NCBI GenBank assembly: GCA_024640205.1
Contig: JAHEFL010000124.1
Location: 1 to 6,064 of the forward strand
Reading direction: 5' to 3'
DNA from: Flavobacteriales bacterium
GTDB taxonomy: Bacteria > Bacteroidota > Bacteroidia > Flavobacteriales_F > PHOS-HE28
Length of the DNA stretch: 6,064 bases
Made by a program: the position numbers and the translations under genes. This document shows, piece by piece, positions 1 through 6,064 of the stretch. Below the pieces are notes generated by a model. The model was not told where the DNA came from and made no database searches. It saw nothing but the letters and a program-made list of their open reading frames with translations. Numbering within the stretch: the first letter of the stretch is position 1; each line of letters begins with the position of its first letter.

Positions 1-1415
1 ACACGGACATCAGCACCAAGGACCTGTACTTCACTGCGGAAGCATTGGGACAGGATGCCGTGCAGCTGACGGCAGCCACCGAGGAACCCGGCAAGGCATT
101 GCGCATCACCTACCGCCTGGACACCGCGGGGTGGTTCATGCACATGAGCGCGGAATTCCTGGGAATGCAGGAGGCTATCGATCCGCGGAACACCCTGCTG
201 CGATGGGACCTCACCGGCTTCAACAATGAGAAGCACCTGCCCAATGAACTGCAGAAGTGCAGCGTGTACTTCAAGTACTTCAACGACAAGCGGGACTATC
301 TGAGTGAGACCGAGGCCGACGAAAAGAAGCTACAGGGTCGTACGAACTGGGTGGCCTTCAAGCAGGACTTCTTCACCGTGGCCATGATCAGCGAGGAAGG
401 CTTTGCCGAGGGCTCGGAGATCGCGATCGATCCGTTGGAGGTCCCCACGCACACGAAGCAATACAGCGCCAAGCTCTATCTGGAGAAAGAGCGCGGGGAG
501 AGCCCCGATGTGGTGCTGCGCTACTACCTGGGCCCGAACCACTACGGCACGTTGCGCCGCACGGAGGTGGATGAACTGCATAGCATCATCGACCTGGGCT
601 GGGGCATCTTCGGCTGGATGAACCGCTGGCTGGTCATCCCCATATTCAATTTCCTGGACAAGGAGTTCGACCTCAGCTACGGCATCATCATCCTGGTGTT
701 GACGCTGGTGATCAAGATGCTACTGATGCCGCTGACCTACAAGAATTTCGTGGCGAGCGCAAAGATGCGGGTGCTGAAACCGGAGATCGAGGTGATCACG
801 GAAAAGTTCAAGGATGGCGACGCACTGAAGAAGCAGCAGGCCACCATGGACCTGTACCGCAAGGCCGGGGTGAACCCAGCGAGCGGTTGCGTACCCATGC
901 TCATCCAGTTGCCGGTGCTGTACGCCATGTTCCGCTTCTTCCCCAGCAGCATCGAGCTGCGCCAGGAGAAATTCCTGTGGGCGGATGACCTGAGCAGCTA
1001 TGACAGCATCCTGTCGCTACCCTTTGAGATCCCGCTGTACGGCGACCACGTCAGTCTCTTCACGCTCCTGATGGCGGCGAGCACGATCGTGTACTCCATC
1101 ATCAACCAGCAGCAAATGCCCACGCAGCAGGGCATGCCGAGCATGAAGATCATGATCTACATGTTCCCGATCATGATGCTGTTCTTCCTGAACAACTTCA
1201 GCGCCGGCCTCAGCTACTACTACCTGCTTGCGAACCTCATCAGCATCCTGCAGATGACCAGCTTCAAGCACCTCTTCGTGGATGAAGGGAAGATCCGGGC
1301 GCAACTTTTGCAGAACATGAAGGTGCCGAAGAAGAAGAGCCGCTGGCAACAACGCCTGGAGGACATGCAGAAACAGCAGCAGCTCCAGCAGGGCAAGAAG
1401 CGGAAGAAGAAATAG
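1..1415 (+). CDS. yidC: Membrane protein insertase YidC (Oxa1/Alb3 family), 5' end missing
   Basis: YidC inserts and folds inner-membrane proteins, alone or with SecYEG. The frame is open from base 3, so the start lies upstream; about 470 residues are present, whereas Bacteroidota YidC is usually near 600. The first third (to about base 590) is the end of the extracytoplasmic beta-rich domain. The conserved five-helix core follows: a first segment near 594-660, the YGIIILVLTLVIKMLLMPLT segment (679-738), the cytoplasmic helical hairpin beginning AKMRVLKPEIE, then VPMLIQLPVLYAMFRFF, LFTLLMAASTIVYSII and a final FPIMMLFFLNNFSAGLSYYY block. The lysine at 714-716 sits where E. coli has the groove arginine (Arg366). 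The C-terminus is a Gln-rich, then Lys/Arg-rich tail ending GKKRKKK, of the kind used for ribosome contact. The TTG at 45 is only an internal codon. Identification is firm. Confidence 0.97.
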   Translation, partial: TDISTKDLYFTAEALGQDAVQLTAATEEPGKALRITYRLDTAGWFMHMSAEFLGMQEAIDPRNTLLRWDLTGFNNEKHLPNELQKCSVYFKYFNDKRDYLSETEADEKKLQGRTNWVAFKQDFFTVAMISEEGFAEGSEIAIDPLEVPTHTKQYSAKLYLEKERGESPDVVLRYYLGPNHYGTLRRTEVDELHSIIDLGWGIFGWMNRWLVIPIFNFLDKEFDLSYGIIILVLTLVIKMLLMPLTYKNFVASAKMRVLKPEIEVITEKFKDGDALKKQQATMDLYRKAGVNPASGCVPMLIQLPVLYAMFRFFPSSIELRQEKFLWADDLSSYDSILSLPFEIPLYGDHVSLFTLLMAASTIVYSIINQQQMPTQQGMPSMKIMIYMFPIMMLFFLNNFSAGLSYYYLLANLISILQMTSFKHLFVDEGKIRAQLLQNMKVPKKKSRWQQRLEDMQKQQQLQQGKKRKKK

Positions 1416-1483
1416 TTCGATCGGTAGGCCTTCCCTTGATCCGCACGGGATCGGCACCCGGCACGGACCAACACACACGCACC

Positions 1484-2008
1484 ATGAGCATTCGCATCCT
1501 CCTCCTCATCCTCACTCCGGTACTCTTCGCCTGCAAGGGCGGAAAGAACGGCACCTCCGGGGAGGTGAAGGAGCCCACCAGGGCGGTGGCTCCGGTCGTC
1601 AAATTCGGCGGCGAAGGCCGTACCGATTCCCTGTTCCTGAGCATGGAAAGGACCCCTTGTTTCGGGGTCTGCAAGGCCTACCGCATCCATGTGTACCGAA
1701 GCGGCTATGCCACCTTCGAGGGACGCTCCAATGTGGAGAAGGAGGGCATGCACGAAGCACGTATCGGCAAGGATACGTTGGCACTTTTGCTCAACGAAGC
1801 GGAGCGCCTCACCTTCTTCGACCTGGATACGCTTTATGACAGCAACGTGACCGACCTGCCGAGCACCATCATCCGGGTGGTGGGGAATGGCAAGGACAAG
1901 CGCGTGAAGGGCCGTTACAACATGCCGGAACGGTTCAAGACCTACGGCACCTTCGTGGATGGCCTCCTCTTCCCGGTTCCGTGGAAACCGATCGCAGGCA
2001 AGAACTAA
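1484..2008 (+). CDS. Small lipoprotein with a DUF6438-like domain, function unknown
   Basis: A 174-residue protein with a lipoprotein signal: a short basic start (MSIR), a hydrophobic run of about 12 residues, and the lipobox LFAC with Cys17 as the predicted lipidated residue. A linker of about 35 residues leads to a core that resembles DUF6438: a TPCFGVC motif (Cys59 and Cys63), then KAYRIHVYRSGYATFEG, which fits the family's beta-strand pattern with a Gly-rich turn, and a VEKEGMHEARI segment. The two cysteines four apart could form a disulfide or bind a ligand; this is inference. The ATG at 1484 is preferred over the in-frame TTG at 1436 because it puts the signal peptide at the N-terminus. 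There is no clear Shine-Dalgarno, which is normal in Bacteroidota. The gene starts 68 bases after yidC with no convincing promoter or terminator between, so co-transcription is possible. No biochemical role is known to me for this family. Confidence 0.85.
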   Translation: MSIRILLLILTPVLFACKGGKNGTSGEVKEPTRAVAPVVKFGGEGRTDSLFLSMERTPCFGVCKAYRIHVYRSGYATFEGRSNVEKEGMHEARIGKDTLALLLNEAERLTFFDLDTLYDSNVTDLPSTIIRVVGNGKDKRVKGRYNMPERFKTYGTFVDGLLFPVPWKPIAGKN

Positions 2009-2071
2009 CCCTTTTCGACCCGCTTTGCGCGGCCTGTACCGCTTTACGGTCCGTGGCTGGGCCGAAGCTGT

Positions 2072-2079
2072 TACATTTG
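2072..2079 (+). promoter_or_regulatory. Bacteroidota -7 element before the S46 peptidase gene
   Basis: TACATTTG matches the Bacteroidota -7 consensus TAnnTTTG exactly and ends 28 bases before the ATG at 2108, which would give a leader of about 20 bases. I found no good TTG/TTTG -33 element at the usual spacing; the nearest candidate, TTTA at 2043-2046, is too far away. The call therefore rests on the -7 match and its position. Confidence 0.5.
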
Positions 2080-2107
2080 CGACCCTTCGCAACGAACCCT
2101 TAATTCG

Positions 2108-4262
2108 ATGATGATCAAGCGTATACTCACGCTGTGCACCGCAGCGCTCCTGGTACTTGCCACCCAGGCCCACGAGGGCATGTGGCTCCTGAATAAACTG
2201 AAGCAGATCAATGAAGCCGAGATGCAGCGGCTCGGGTTCAAACTGACCGCCGAGGACATCTACGCCATCAACGAGAGTAGCTTGAAGGATGCCGTGGTCC
2301 GCTTGGGCGGTGGCTTCTGCAGCGGGGAGATGGTAAGCTCCGAAGGTCTCTTCCTTACCAACCACCACTGTGGCTACAGCGCCATCCAGAGCCTGAGCAC
2401 CGTGGAGAACGACCTGCTCACGAACGGCTTCTGGGCCAAGACCCGCAAGGACGAACTACCCGCTGGCTTCAACGTGAGCTTTCTGCAAGCGATCGAGGAT
2501 GTGACGGAAAAGGTGATGGCCGAACTGAACGACGGCATGAGCGAGGACGAGCGCAACGCCAAGGTGGAGGAGATCGGTGCGAAGCTGCGCGGCGAGGTGA
2601 GCAAGGCCAACGGCATGAGCGCGGACTTCAAGGTGATGTTCGAAGGCAACGAGTTCTACCTCTTCACCTACAAGACCTACCGCGATGTGCGCCTGGTGGG
2701 CACCCCGCCCGATGCCATCGGCAAATTCGGTGGCGACACGGACAACTGGATGTGGCCCCGCCACACTGGCGACTTCTCCATGTTCCGCGTGTACACCGGT
2801 CCGGATGGCGAGCCTGCGGATCCTTCCGAGGCCAACATCCCCTTCAAGCCGGCGCACCACTTCCCGGTGAGCCTGGAAGGGGTGAAGGAAGGCGACTTCG
2901 CCATGGTGATGGGCTACCCCGGTAGCACGGACCGCTTCCTCAGCAGCCAGGGCGTGCGCCTTGCGCTGGACATCGAACAGCCGAGCCGTGTGAAGATCCG
3001 GGGCGTGAAGCTGGACCTGATGAAGGAAGGCATGGATGCCGATGATGCCGTGCGCCTACAGTACGCCGCGAAGTATGCCCAGGTGAGCAACTACTGGAAG
3101 TACTTCATCGGCCAGCAACGCGGATTGAAGCGCCTAAAGGTTTACGACAAGAAGAAGACACAGGAGGACGAGCTGATGGCCTGGGTGAACGCCGATCCCG
3201 AGCGTAAAAAGAAGTATGGTGAGATCGTGACGCTGCTGGACCGTGGCTATGGCGATCGCGCCAAATTCGAGCGTGCAAACACCTACATGCAGGAAGCCGC
3301 CTTCGGAAGTGAGAGCCAACGTGGCCCGCGTGCAGGCTGCAGCGGATGACTTCTTCAAGGACTACAACGCCGGTATCGATCAGAACATCACTGCCGCCAT
3401 GTTCCGCTTGATCGCGGAGGATGTGGAGGCCGACCTTCAACCCTCGATCATCGCGACCATCCAGAAGAAGTACAAAGGCGATTTCGAGGCCTGGGCCGCA
3501 GCCGTCTTCAAGACGAGCATGCTGGTGGACCGGAAGAAATTGGATGCCTTCCTGGCGAAGCCTTCGGCGAAAGTGATGGAAAAAGACCTCGGAGTTCAGG
3601 CCATGGAAAGCTGCCTGAACCATTTCCGCAACGTGATCGGACCCGCTTCCGGAGCCAGCGAAACGGACATCTCGGAGGGCTACCGCCTGATGGTGGCCGC
3701 CATGCGGGAGAAGGACCCCAAGCACATGTGGTACCCCAATGCGAACAGCACCATGCGCTTGACCTACGGGCAGGTGGGCAGCTATGTACCGGCGGATGCC
3801 ATGTTCTACAAGCACGTCACCACCTCCAACGGCATCCTGGAAAAGGAGGACCCCACGAACGACGAATTCGTCGTACCGGCCCGTGCGAAGGAATTGTTGC
3901 TGAAGAAGGACTTCGGCCGCTTTGCGGATGAGAACGGAGAACTGATCGTTTGCTTCATCAGTGGCAACGACATCACCGGTGGCAACAGCGGCAGCCCGGT
4001 GCTCAACGCGAACGGTGAACTCATCGGCATCGCCTTCGATGGCAACTGGGAGGCCATGAGCGGCGACATCGCCTTCGAGCCGGAGCTACAGCGCACCATC
4101 AGTGTGGACATCCGCTACGTGCTCTGGACCATCGAGAAATTCGCTGGGGCAAAACACCTGGTGGACGAGATGACCCTGGTGGAGCGCAAGGCCGCCGAGG
4201 CGGAAGCAGCAATGCCGGTACCCGCTGTGGTAGCTGCGCCGGCAAAGGCCGGGGCGAAATAA
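2108..4262 (+). pseudogene. dpp7: S46 dipeptidyl-peptidase, DPP7 type, interrupted by a frame change
   Basis: S46 peptidases are exported serine exopeptidases that release dipeptides from peptide N-termini in the periplasm. The first frame (2108-3349, 413 codons) begins with a signal peptide of about 21 residues (likely cut after ATQA), then HEGMWLLNKL, the usual mature start of the family. It carries TNHHCGY with His87, and GGDTDNWMWPRHTGDF with Asp222; these align with His89 and Asp225 of P. gingivalis DPP7. Reading must shift by +1 near 3302-3312 to join the second frame, which runs to the TAA at 4262 and holds GGNSGSP (catalytic Ser codon 3987-3989) and FDGNWE. Gly in FDGNWE (4041-4043) is the residue found in DPP7, which prefers hydrophobic P1 residues; DPP11 has Arg there. 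Joined length is about 717 residues, close to the family's usual 700 or so, but with an added Ala/Pro-rich C-terminal tail. As written, the triad is split between two frames and the first product should be inactive. It may be a true pseudogene or an assembly or sequencing error. Confidence 0.93.
3302..3312 (+). other. Frame-change junction in the S46 peptidase gene
   Basis: Family-like sequence continues in the first frame through TYMQEAAFG and resumes in the frame one base later with SEVRANVARV. Left unshifted, the first frame adds a dozen unrelated residues and stops with TGA at 3347-3349. There is no homopolymer run and no X-XXY-YYZ slippery heptamer here, so a simple run-length error or ordinary programmed slippage is not suggested. 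The second frame has no start context or signal peptide of its own near the junction. Confidence 0.85.
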
Positions 4263-4279
4263 TAAGATCGATCCATAGA

Positions 4280-5119
4280 TCAATGGAAAGGGGGCTTCGG
4301 TCCCCTTTCTTGTGCTTCAGAGGTTTTGGAACGAACCGGGACCATCACCAACACCGCCCCTATCGCCGCCATCACCGGCGCCACCATGATGCCCAGCAAC
4401 GGGATCTTCATCAGCAAACTGAAGCATGCGCCGTTGGCGAGCACCGCACCCAAGCGGGAATTGATCGCCTGGATGCTACCGCCTATACCGAGTTGGCGGC
4501 GTTCGAAGACATAATCGAACATGGAGAAGCCGTAGAAGTAGGCCGAGACCAGGAAGAGGGCCCCGAACGAGATCGGAGCTAGGACCGGAACGAGCAAGGT
4601 GAGCAGCCAGATGGCGATGGTCAGGAGCAGTTCCAGAACACCGTTCCGCAGGGCCACCAGCGAGCCGCGCCAGGCATCACGAAGGAGTTGCCGCATGGAG
4701 AAGGGAACCACACGGCCGGTGAGGATCTCCTCGGTGCGCTCACTGGCAAATGCCAACAACGGCGAAAGCAGGATGAGCACGAGGTACTTGTTCACCTTGT
4801 AGAGGAGGTAGGCCACGGCGATCTTCAACAGGATCGCGGTCAGGAATTCCCGTGCGCCTTCGAGCGATCGCTTGATGGCGTTCCATGTGGCGGTCCATCC
4901 TTCGCCTTCCACTTCCTGCACGGGAATGGCCAGGTAGCTCCCCAGCCAGGATGTGAATTCTTCCACAGGACCTTCCAGGATCCGGTACAGGCCGAACGTG
5001 AGCACTACCCACAAGGCCACGGGCACCAGGAACATCCAACCCATTCGGTGCTTCAGCGCAAAGCGGAATGCACGGAGGAAGCCATCCATGCCACGGCCAA
5101 GGTCACGTACCACGCTCAT
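4280..5119 (-). CDS. EI24-domain (CysZ-like) integral membrane protein
   Basis: A 279-residue multi-pass membrane protein. The start MSVVRDLGRGMDGFLRAFRF, followed by ALKHRMGW and a hydrophobic helix (about residues 27-47), is typical of the Bacteroidota EI24 group. Further hydrophobic stretches lie near 92-124, 160-200 and 226-262. Family-like motifs are LLSPLLAFASERTEEILTG (118-136), FDYVFERRQLG (201-211) and a late block with IPLLGIMVAPVMAAIGA. The best known relative is CysZ, a sulfate permease; this protein's substrate cannot be assigned. The frame stays open upstream for 85 more codons, but those codons lie in the intergenic repeats and do not look like protein, so the ATG at 5117-5119 is chosen. 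The stop is 17 bases from the S46 stop, in convergent orientation. Upstream, TAACCTTG (minus strand, 5153-5146) is one base off the -7 consensus, a weak promoter candidate only. Confidence 0.9.
   Translation of the reverse strand: MSVVRDLGRGMDGFLRAFRFALKHRMGWMFLVPVALWVVLTFGLYRILEGPVEEFTSWLGSYLAIPVQEVEGEGWTATWNAIKRSLEGAREFLTAILLKIAVAYLLYKVNKYLVLILLSPLLAFASERTEEILTGRVVPFSMRQLLRDAWRGSLVALRNGVLELLLTIAIWLLTLLVPVLAPISFGALFLVSAYFYGFSMFDYVFERRQLGIGGSIQAINSRLGAVLANGACFSLLMKIPLLGIMVAPVMAAIGAVLVMVPVRSKTSEAQERGPKPPFH
4286..4309. terminator. UUCG-capped hairpin terminator between convergent genes
   Basis: GAAAGGGG (4286-4293) pairs with CCCCTTTC (4302-4309). Inside it a G-T wobble (4294/4301) and a C-G pair (4295/4300) close a TTCG loop, making a stem of 10 pairs. 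It begins 23 bases after the stop codon of the S46 gene. The U-tract after the stem is poor (TTGTG on the plus side), so termination strength is uncertain. The hairpin is near-symmetric and could serve both strands, but it lies inside the last ten or so codons of the minus-strand EI24 gene. Confidence 0.7.
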
Positions 5120-5169
5120 GGTGCGAAGATCAGCAACTTGAACGCCAAGGTTATCGGGTCTATTCCTCC

Positions 5170-5267
5170 GCGCCTGTCGGCGCTTCGAGTAGAAAAGAGG
5201 AAACCACGGATGCACACGGAGCAACACGGATGATGGATCACGACACACCCGAACTGGGTAGTTCTCG
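5170..5267. repeat. Repeat unit 1, lacking right arm and tail
   Basis: The head hairpin GCGCC-TGTC-GGCGC is at 5170-5183. The left-arm decamers are at 5203-5212, 5213-5222 and 5223-5232. The middle ends in GGGTAGTT (5256-5263). Unit 2 begins four bases later, so the right arm and tail are absent. It matches the corresponding part of unit 2 at about nine bases in ten, with an offset of 98-99 bases. Confidence 0.85.
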
Positions 5268-5421
5268 GCGCCTGTCGGCGCTTCGAGCGGAAGAGAGGAA
5301 ACCACGGATGCACACGGATCAACACGGATGATGGATCGCGACACACCCAGCACGGGGTAGTTATCCGCGTTCATCTGCGTTCATCCCCATCCATCGGCGG
5401 TGAAATGCATTTCATGGTGTG
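5268..5421. repeat. Repeat unit 2, complete but with a decayed right arm
   Basis: The head hairpin GCGCC-TGTC-GGCGC is at 5268-5281. Left-arm decamers are at 5301-5310, 5311-5320 and 5321-5330. The right arm has four decamers between 5361 and 5400, two of them TTATCCGCGT and TCATCTGCGT, which pair only imperfectly with the left arm. The tail is a perfect 14-base palindrome, TGAAATGCATTTCA, at 5401-5414. Confidence 0.85.
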
Positions 5422-5566
5422 CACCCGTCGGCGCTTCGAGTAGAAGAGAGGAAACCACGGATACACACGAATGAACACGGATGATGAGTTGCACCGACAT
5501 GGATCCGTGAGTCGCTATCCGTGTTTATCAGCTTCCATCCGTGGTGAAATGCCTTTCATGGTGTAC
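5422..5566. repeat. Repeat unit 3, with a well-paired long hairpin
   Basis: The head is degraded (GCACC-CGTC-GGCGC, 5422-5435). The left arm has decamers at 5454-5463, 5464-5473 and 5474-5483; the right arm has decamers at 5515-5524, 5525-5534 and 5535-5544. ACCACGGAT (5454-5462) pairs perfectly with ATCCGTGGT (5537-5545), and AACACGGAT (5474-5482) with ATCCGTGTT (5517-5525). Eleven poorly matched bases sit between the two paired blocks on each side, and 34 bases form the end loop. The tail palindrome TGAAATGCCTTTCA (5545-5558) has one base off perfect symmetry. Confidence 0.85.
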
Positions 5567-5595
5567 GCCTGCAGGATGGCCTCCTGTTGAACGCC

Positions 5596-5624
5596 TTGAA
5601 GGCCGTTGCTACTGGCTACCTTTG
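5596..5624 (+). promoter_or_regulatory. Bacteroidota-type promoter for purB
   Basis: TTG at 5596-5598 and TACCTTTG at 5617-5624 are separated by 18 bases, fitting the Bacteroidota -33/-7 arrangement with an exact TAnnTTTG. The -7 element ends 18 bases before the ATG at 5643, so the leader would be very short, about a dozen bases, with no room for a normal ribosome-binding site. The promoter lies outside the repeat cluster, 24 bases past its end. Confidence 0.65.
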
Positions 5625-5642
5625 CGCCTTCCTTTCGCACCC

Positions 5643-6064
5643 ATGGAACTGAGCCCGCTCACCGCCCTCTCCCCCATCGACGGCCGCTACCGTGACCGCA
5701 CCCGTGGTCTGGCCCGTTGGTTCAGTGAGCTGGCCCTGATGCGCTACCGGCTTCGGGTGGAACTGGATTATTTCGTGTTCCTGTGCGGCATCCCTCTGCC
5801 TGAACTGGTCGGTACGCCGTTGGAGCGGCTAAGCGAGGTACGGACGCGCATCGCGGACCTCGGCACCTCGGACGCGCAACGCATCAAGGACATCGAGAAG
5901 GTGACCAACCATGATGTGAAGGCGATCGAATACTTCCTGAAGGAGCGCCTGGAGGAAGCCGGTCTGAAGAAGCAACAGGAGTTCGTGCATTTCGCATTGA
6001 CCAGCCAGGACATCAACAACACGGCCTTTCCGCTGCTGATCAAGGATTTCATTTTCGAGGCCTA
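5643..6064 (+). CDS. purB: Adenylosuccinate lyase PurB, N-terminal 140 residues (3' end missing)
   Basis: PurB catalyses two fumarate-releasing steps of purine synthesis: SAICAR to AICAR, and adenylosuccinate to AMP. It is a cytoplasmic homotetramer of the fumarase/aspartase superfamily. The start MELSPLTALSPIDGRY closely matches E. coli PurB, including Arg15 and Tyr16 that bind substrate phosphate. IEKVTNHDVKAIEYFLKE (about 84-101) holds the conserved Asn-His-Asp, and EFVHFALTSQDINN (113-126) holds the Thr-Ser pair of the active site; E. coli has TSED where this has TSQD. Both blocks mark the longer E. coli-like class of PurB. The frame is open to the window edge, so roughly the first third of the enzyme is seen; the general base, the mobile signature loop and the C-terminal domain lie beyond it. 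Identification is firm. Confidence 0.96.
   Translation, partial: MELSPLTALSPIDGRYRDRTRGLARWFSELALMRYRLRVELDYFVFLCGIPLPELVGTPLERLSEVRTRIADLGTSDAQRIKDIEKVTNHDVKAIEYFLKERLEEAGLKKQQEFVHFALTSQDINNTAFPLLIKDFIFEA

Larger units (their letters stand above)
5170..5572. repeat. Cluster of three modular intergenic repeats
   Basis: This fills most of the 523-base gap (5120-5642) between the divergent EI24 and purB genes; I see no gene in it. Each unit has up to five modules in the same order: a GC-rich head hairpin ending in CGGCGCTTCGAG; a purine-rich GAAGAGAGGAA link; a left arm of three 10-base steps of the form nACACGGATn; a variable middle; a right arm of complementary steps such as CTATCCGTGT; and a tail, TGAAATGCnTTTCA, followed by TGGTGT. 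Units start near 5170, 5268 and 5422. A short CGCCTG just after the third tail (5567-5572) may be the stub of a fourth head. There is no transposase, and the units are too long and too similar throughout to be a CRISPR array. Confidence 0.88.

Noticed and set aside
1438..1452. Hairpin GATCC-GCACG-GGATC as a yidC terminator
   Set aside because: The stem is only five pairs and no T-run follows, so it is not a credible terminator.
1436..1483. Upstream TTG start for the lipoprotein gene
   Set aside because: It would add 16 polar residues ahead of a clear lipoprotein signal peptide; the ATG at 1484 gives a normal signal.
2020..2050. Two small hairpins after the lipoprotein gene as a terminator
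   Set aside because: Stems of only four pairs (CCGC/GCGG and ACCG/CGGT) and no T-tract follow. They may be chance in GC-rich sequence.
1220..2368. Long open frame of 382 codons on the minus strand
   Set aside because: It lies antisense to the end of yidC, the whole lipoprotein gene and the start of the S46 gene, all with strong homology on the plus strand. Its translation shows no recognisable domain; long antisense frames are common at this GC content.
3302..3349. Programmed ribosomal frameshift in the S46 gene
   Set aside because: There is no slippery heptamer, shifty stop codon or evident downstream structure at the junction. S46 peptidases are normally encoded in one frame, and the apparent missing residues point to a deletion.
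4688..5233. Plus-strand open frame of 181 codons
   Set aside because: It is antisense to the EI24 gene and runs into the repeats; its composition is His/Gln/Arg-rich, as expected from reading a membrane gene backwards.
5170..5572. CRISPR array
   Set aside because: The repeated units are 98-154 bases long, similar along their whole length and built of palindromic modules. There are no short identical repeats with unique spacers and no cas genes.
5170..5572. Insertion sequence or autonomous transposon
   Set aside because: There is no transposase-like frame, and I see no terminal inverted repeats with target-site duplications around the cluster.

Overview
The window looks like a piece of chromosome from a moderately high-GC member of the Bacteroidota, probably near the Flavobacteriales. 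The evidence is a Bacteroidota-style YidC with a lysine in the translocation groove and a basic tail, a secreted S46 dipeptidyl-peptidase, a small DUF6438-type lipoprotein, the absence of obvious Shine-Dalgarno sequences, and two exact matches to the Bacteroidota -7 promoter element TAnnTTTG in front of genes. Genus and species cannot be told from the sequence alone.

Layout from left to right: (1) the 3' three quarters of yidC, the membrane-protein insertase, entering from the left edge; (2) after 68 bases, a 174-residue lipoprotein with a DUF6438-like core, possibly read from the yidC transcript; (3) a promoter and then an S46 peptidase of the DPP7 type, interrupted near the middle by a frame change that coincides with an apparent loss of about 18 residues; (4) a convergent gene on the minus strand for an EI24/CysZ-like multi-pass membrane protein, with a UUCG-capped terminator hairpin lying inside its last codons; (5) a gene-free divergent intergenic region of 523 bases (5120-5642), most of it filled by three copies of a modular repeat built from 10-base iterations of the CACGGAT type; (6) a promoter and the first 140 codons of purB (adenylosuccinate lyase), running off the right edge.

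The genes are mostly housekeeping and do not form one pathway. YidC, the lipoprotein, the secreted peptidase and the EI24 protein all concern the cell envelope, while PurB belongs to purine synthesis. I see no phage, CRISPR, toxin-antitoxin or defence genes. The points most worth checking are the broken peptidase gene and the modular repeat cluster between two gene starts. The repeat cluster is the only candidate here for something not well described.
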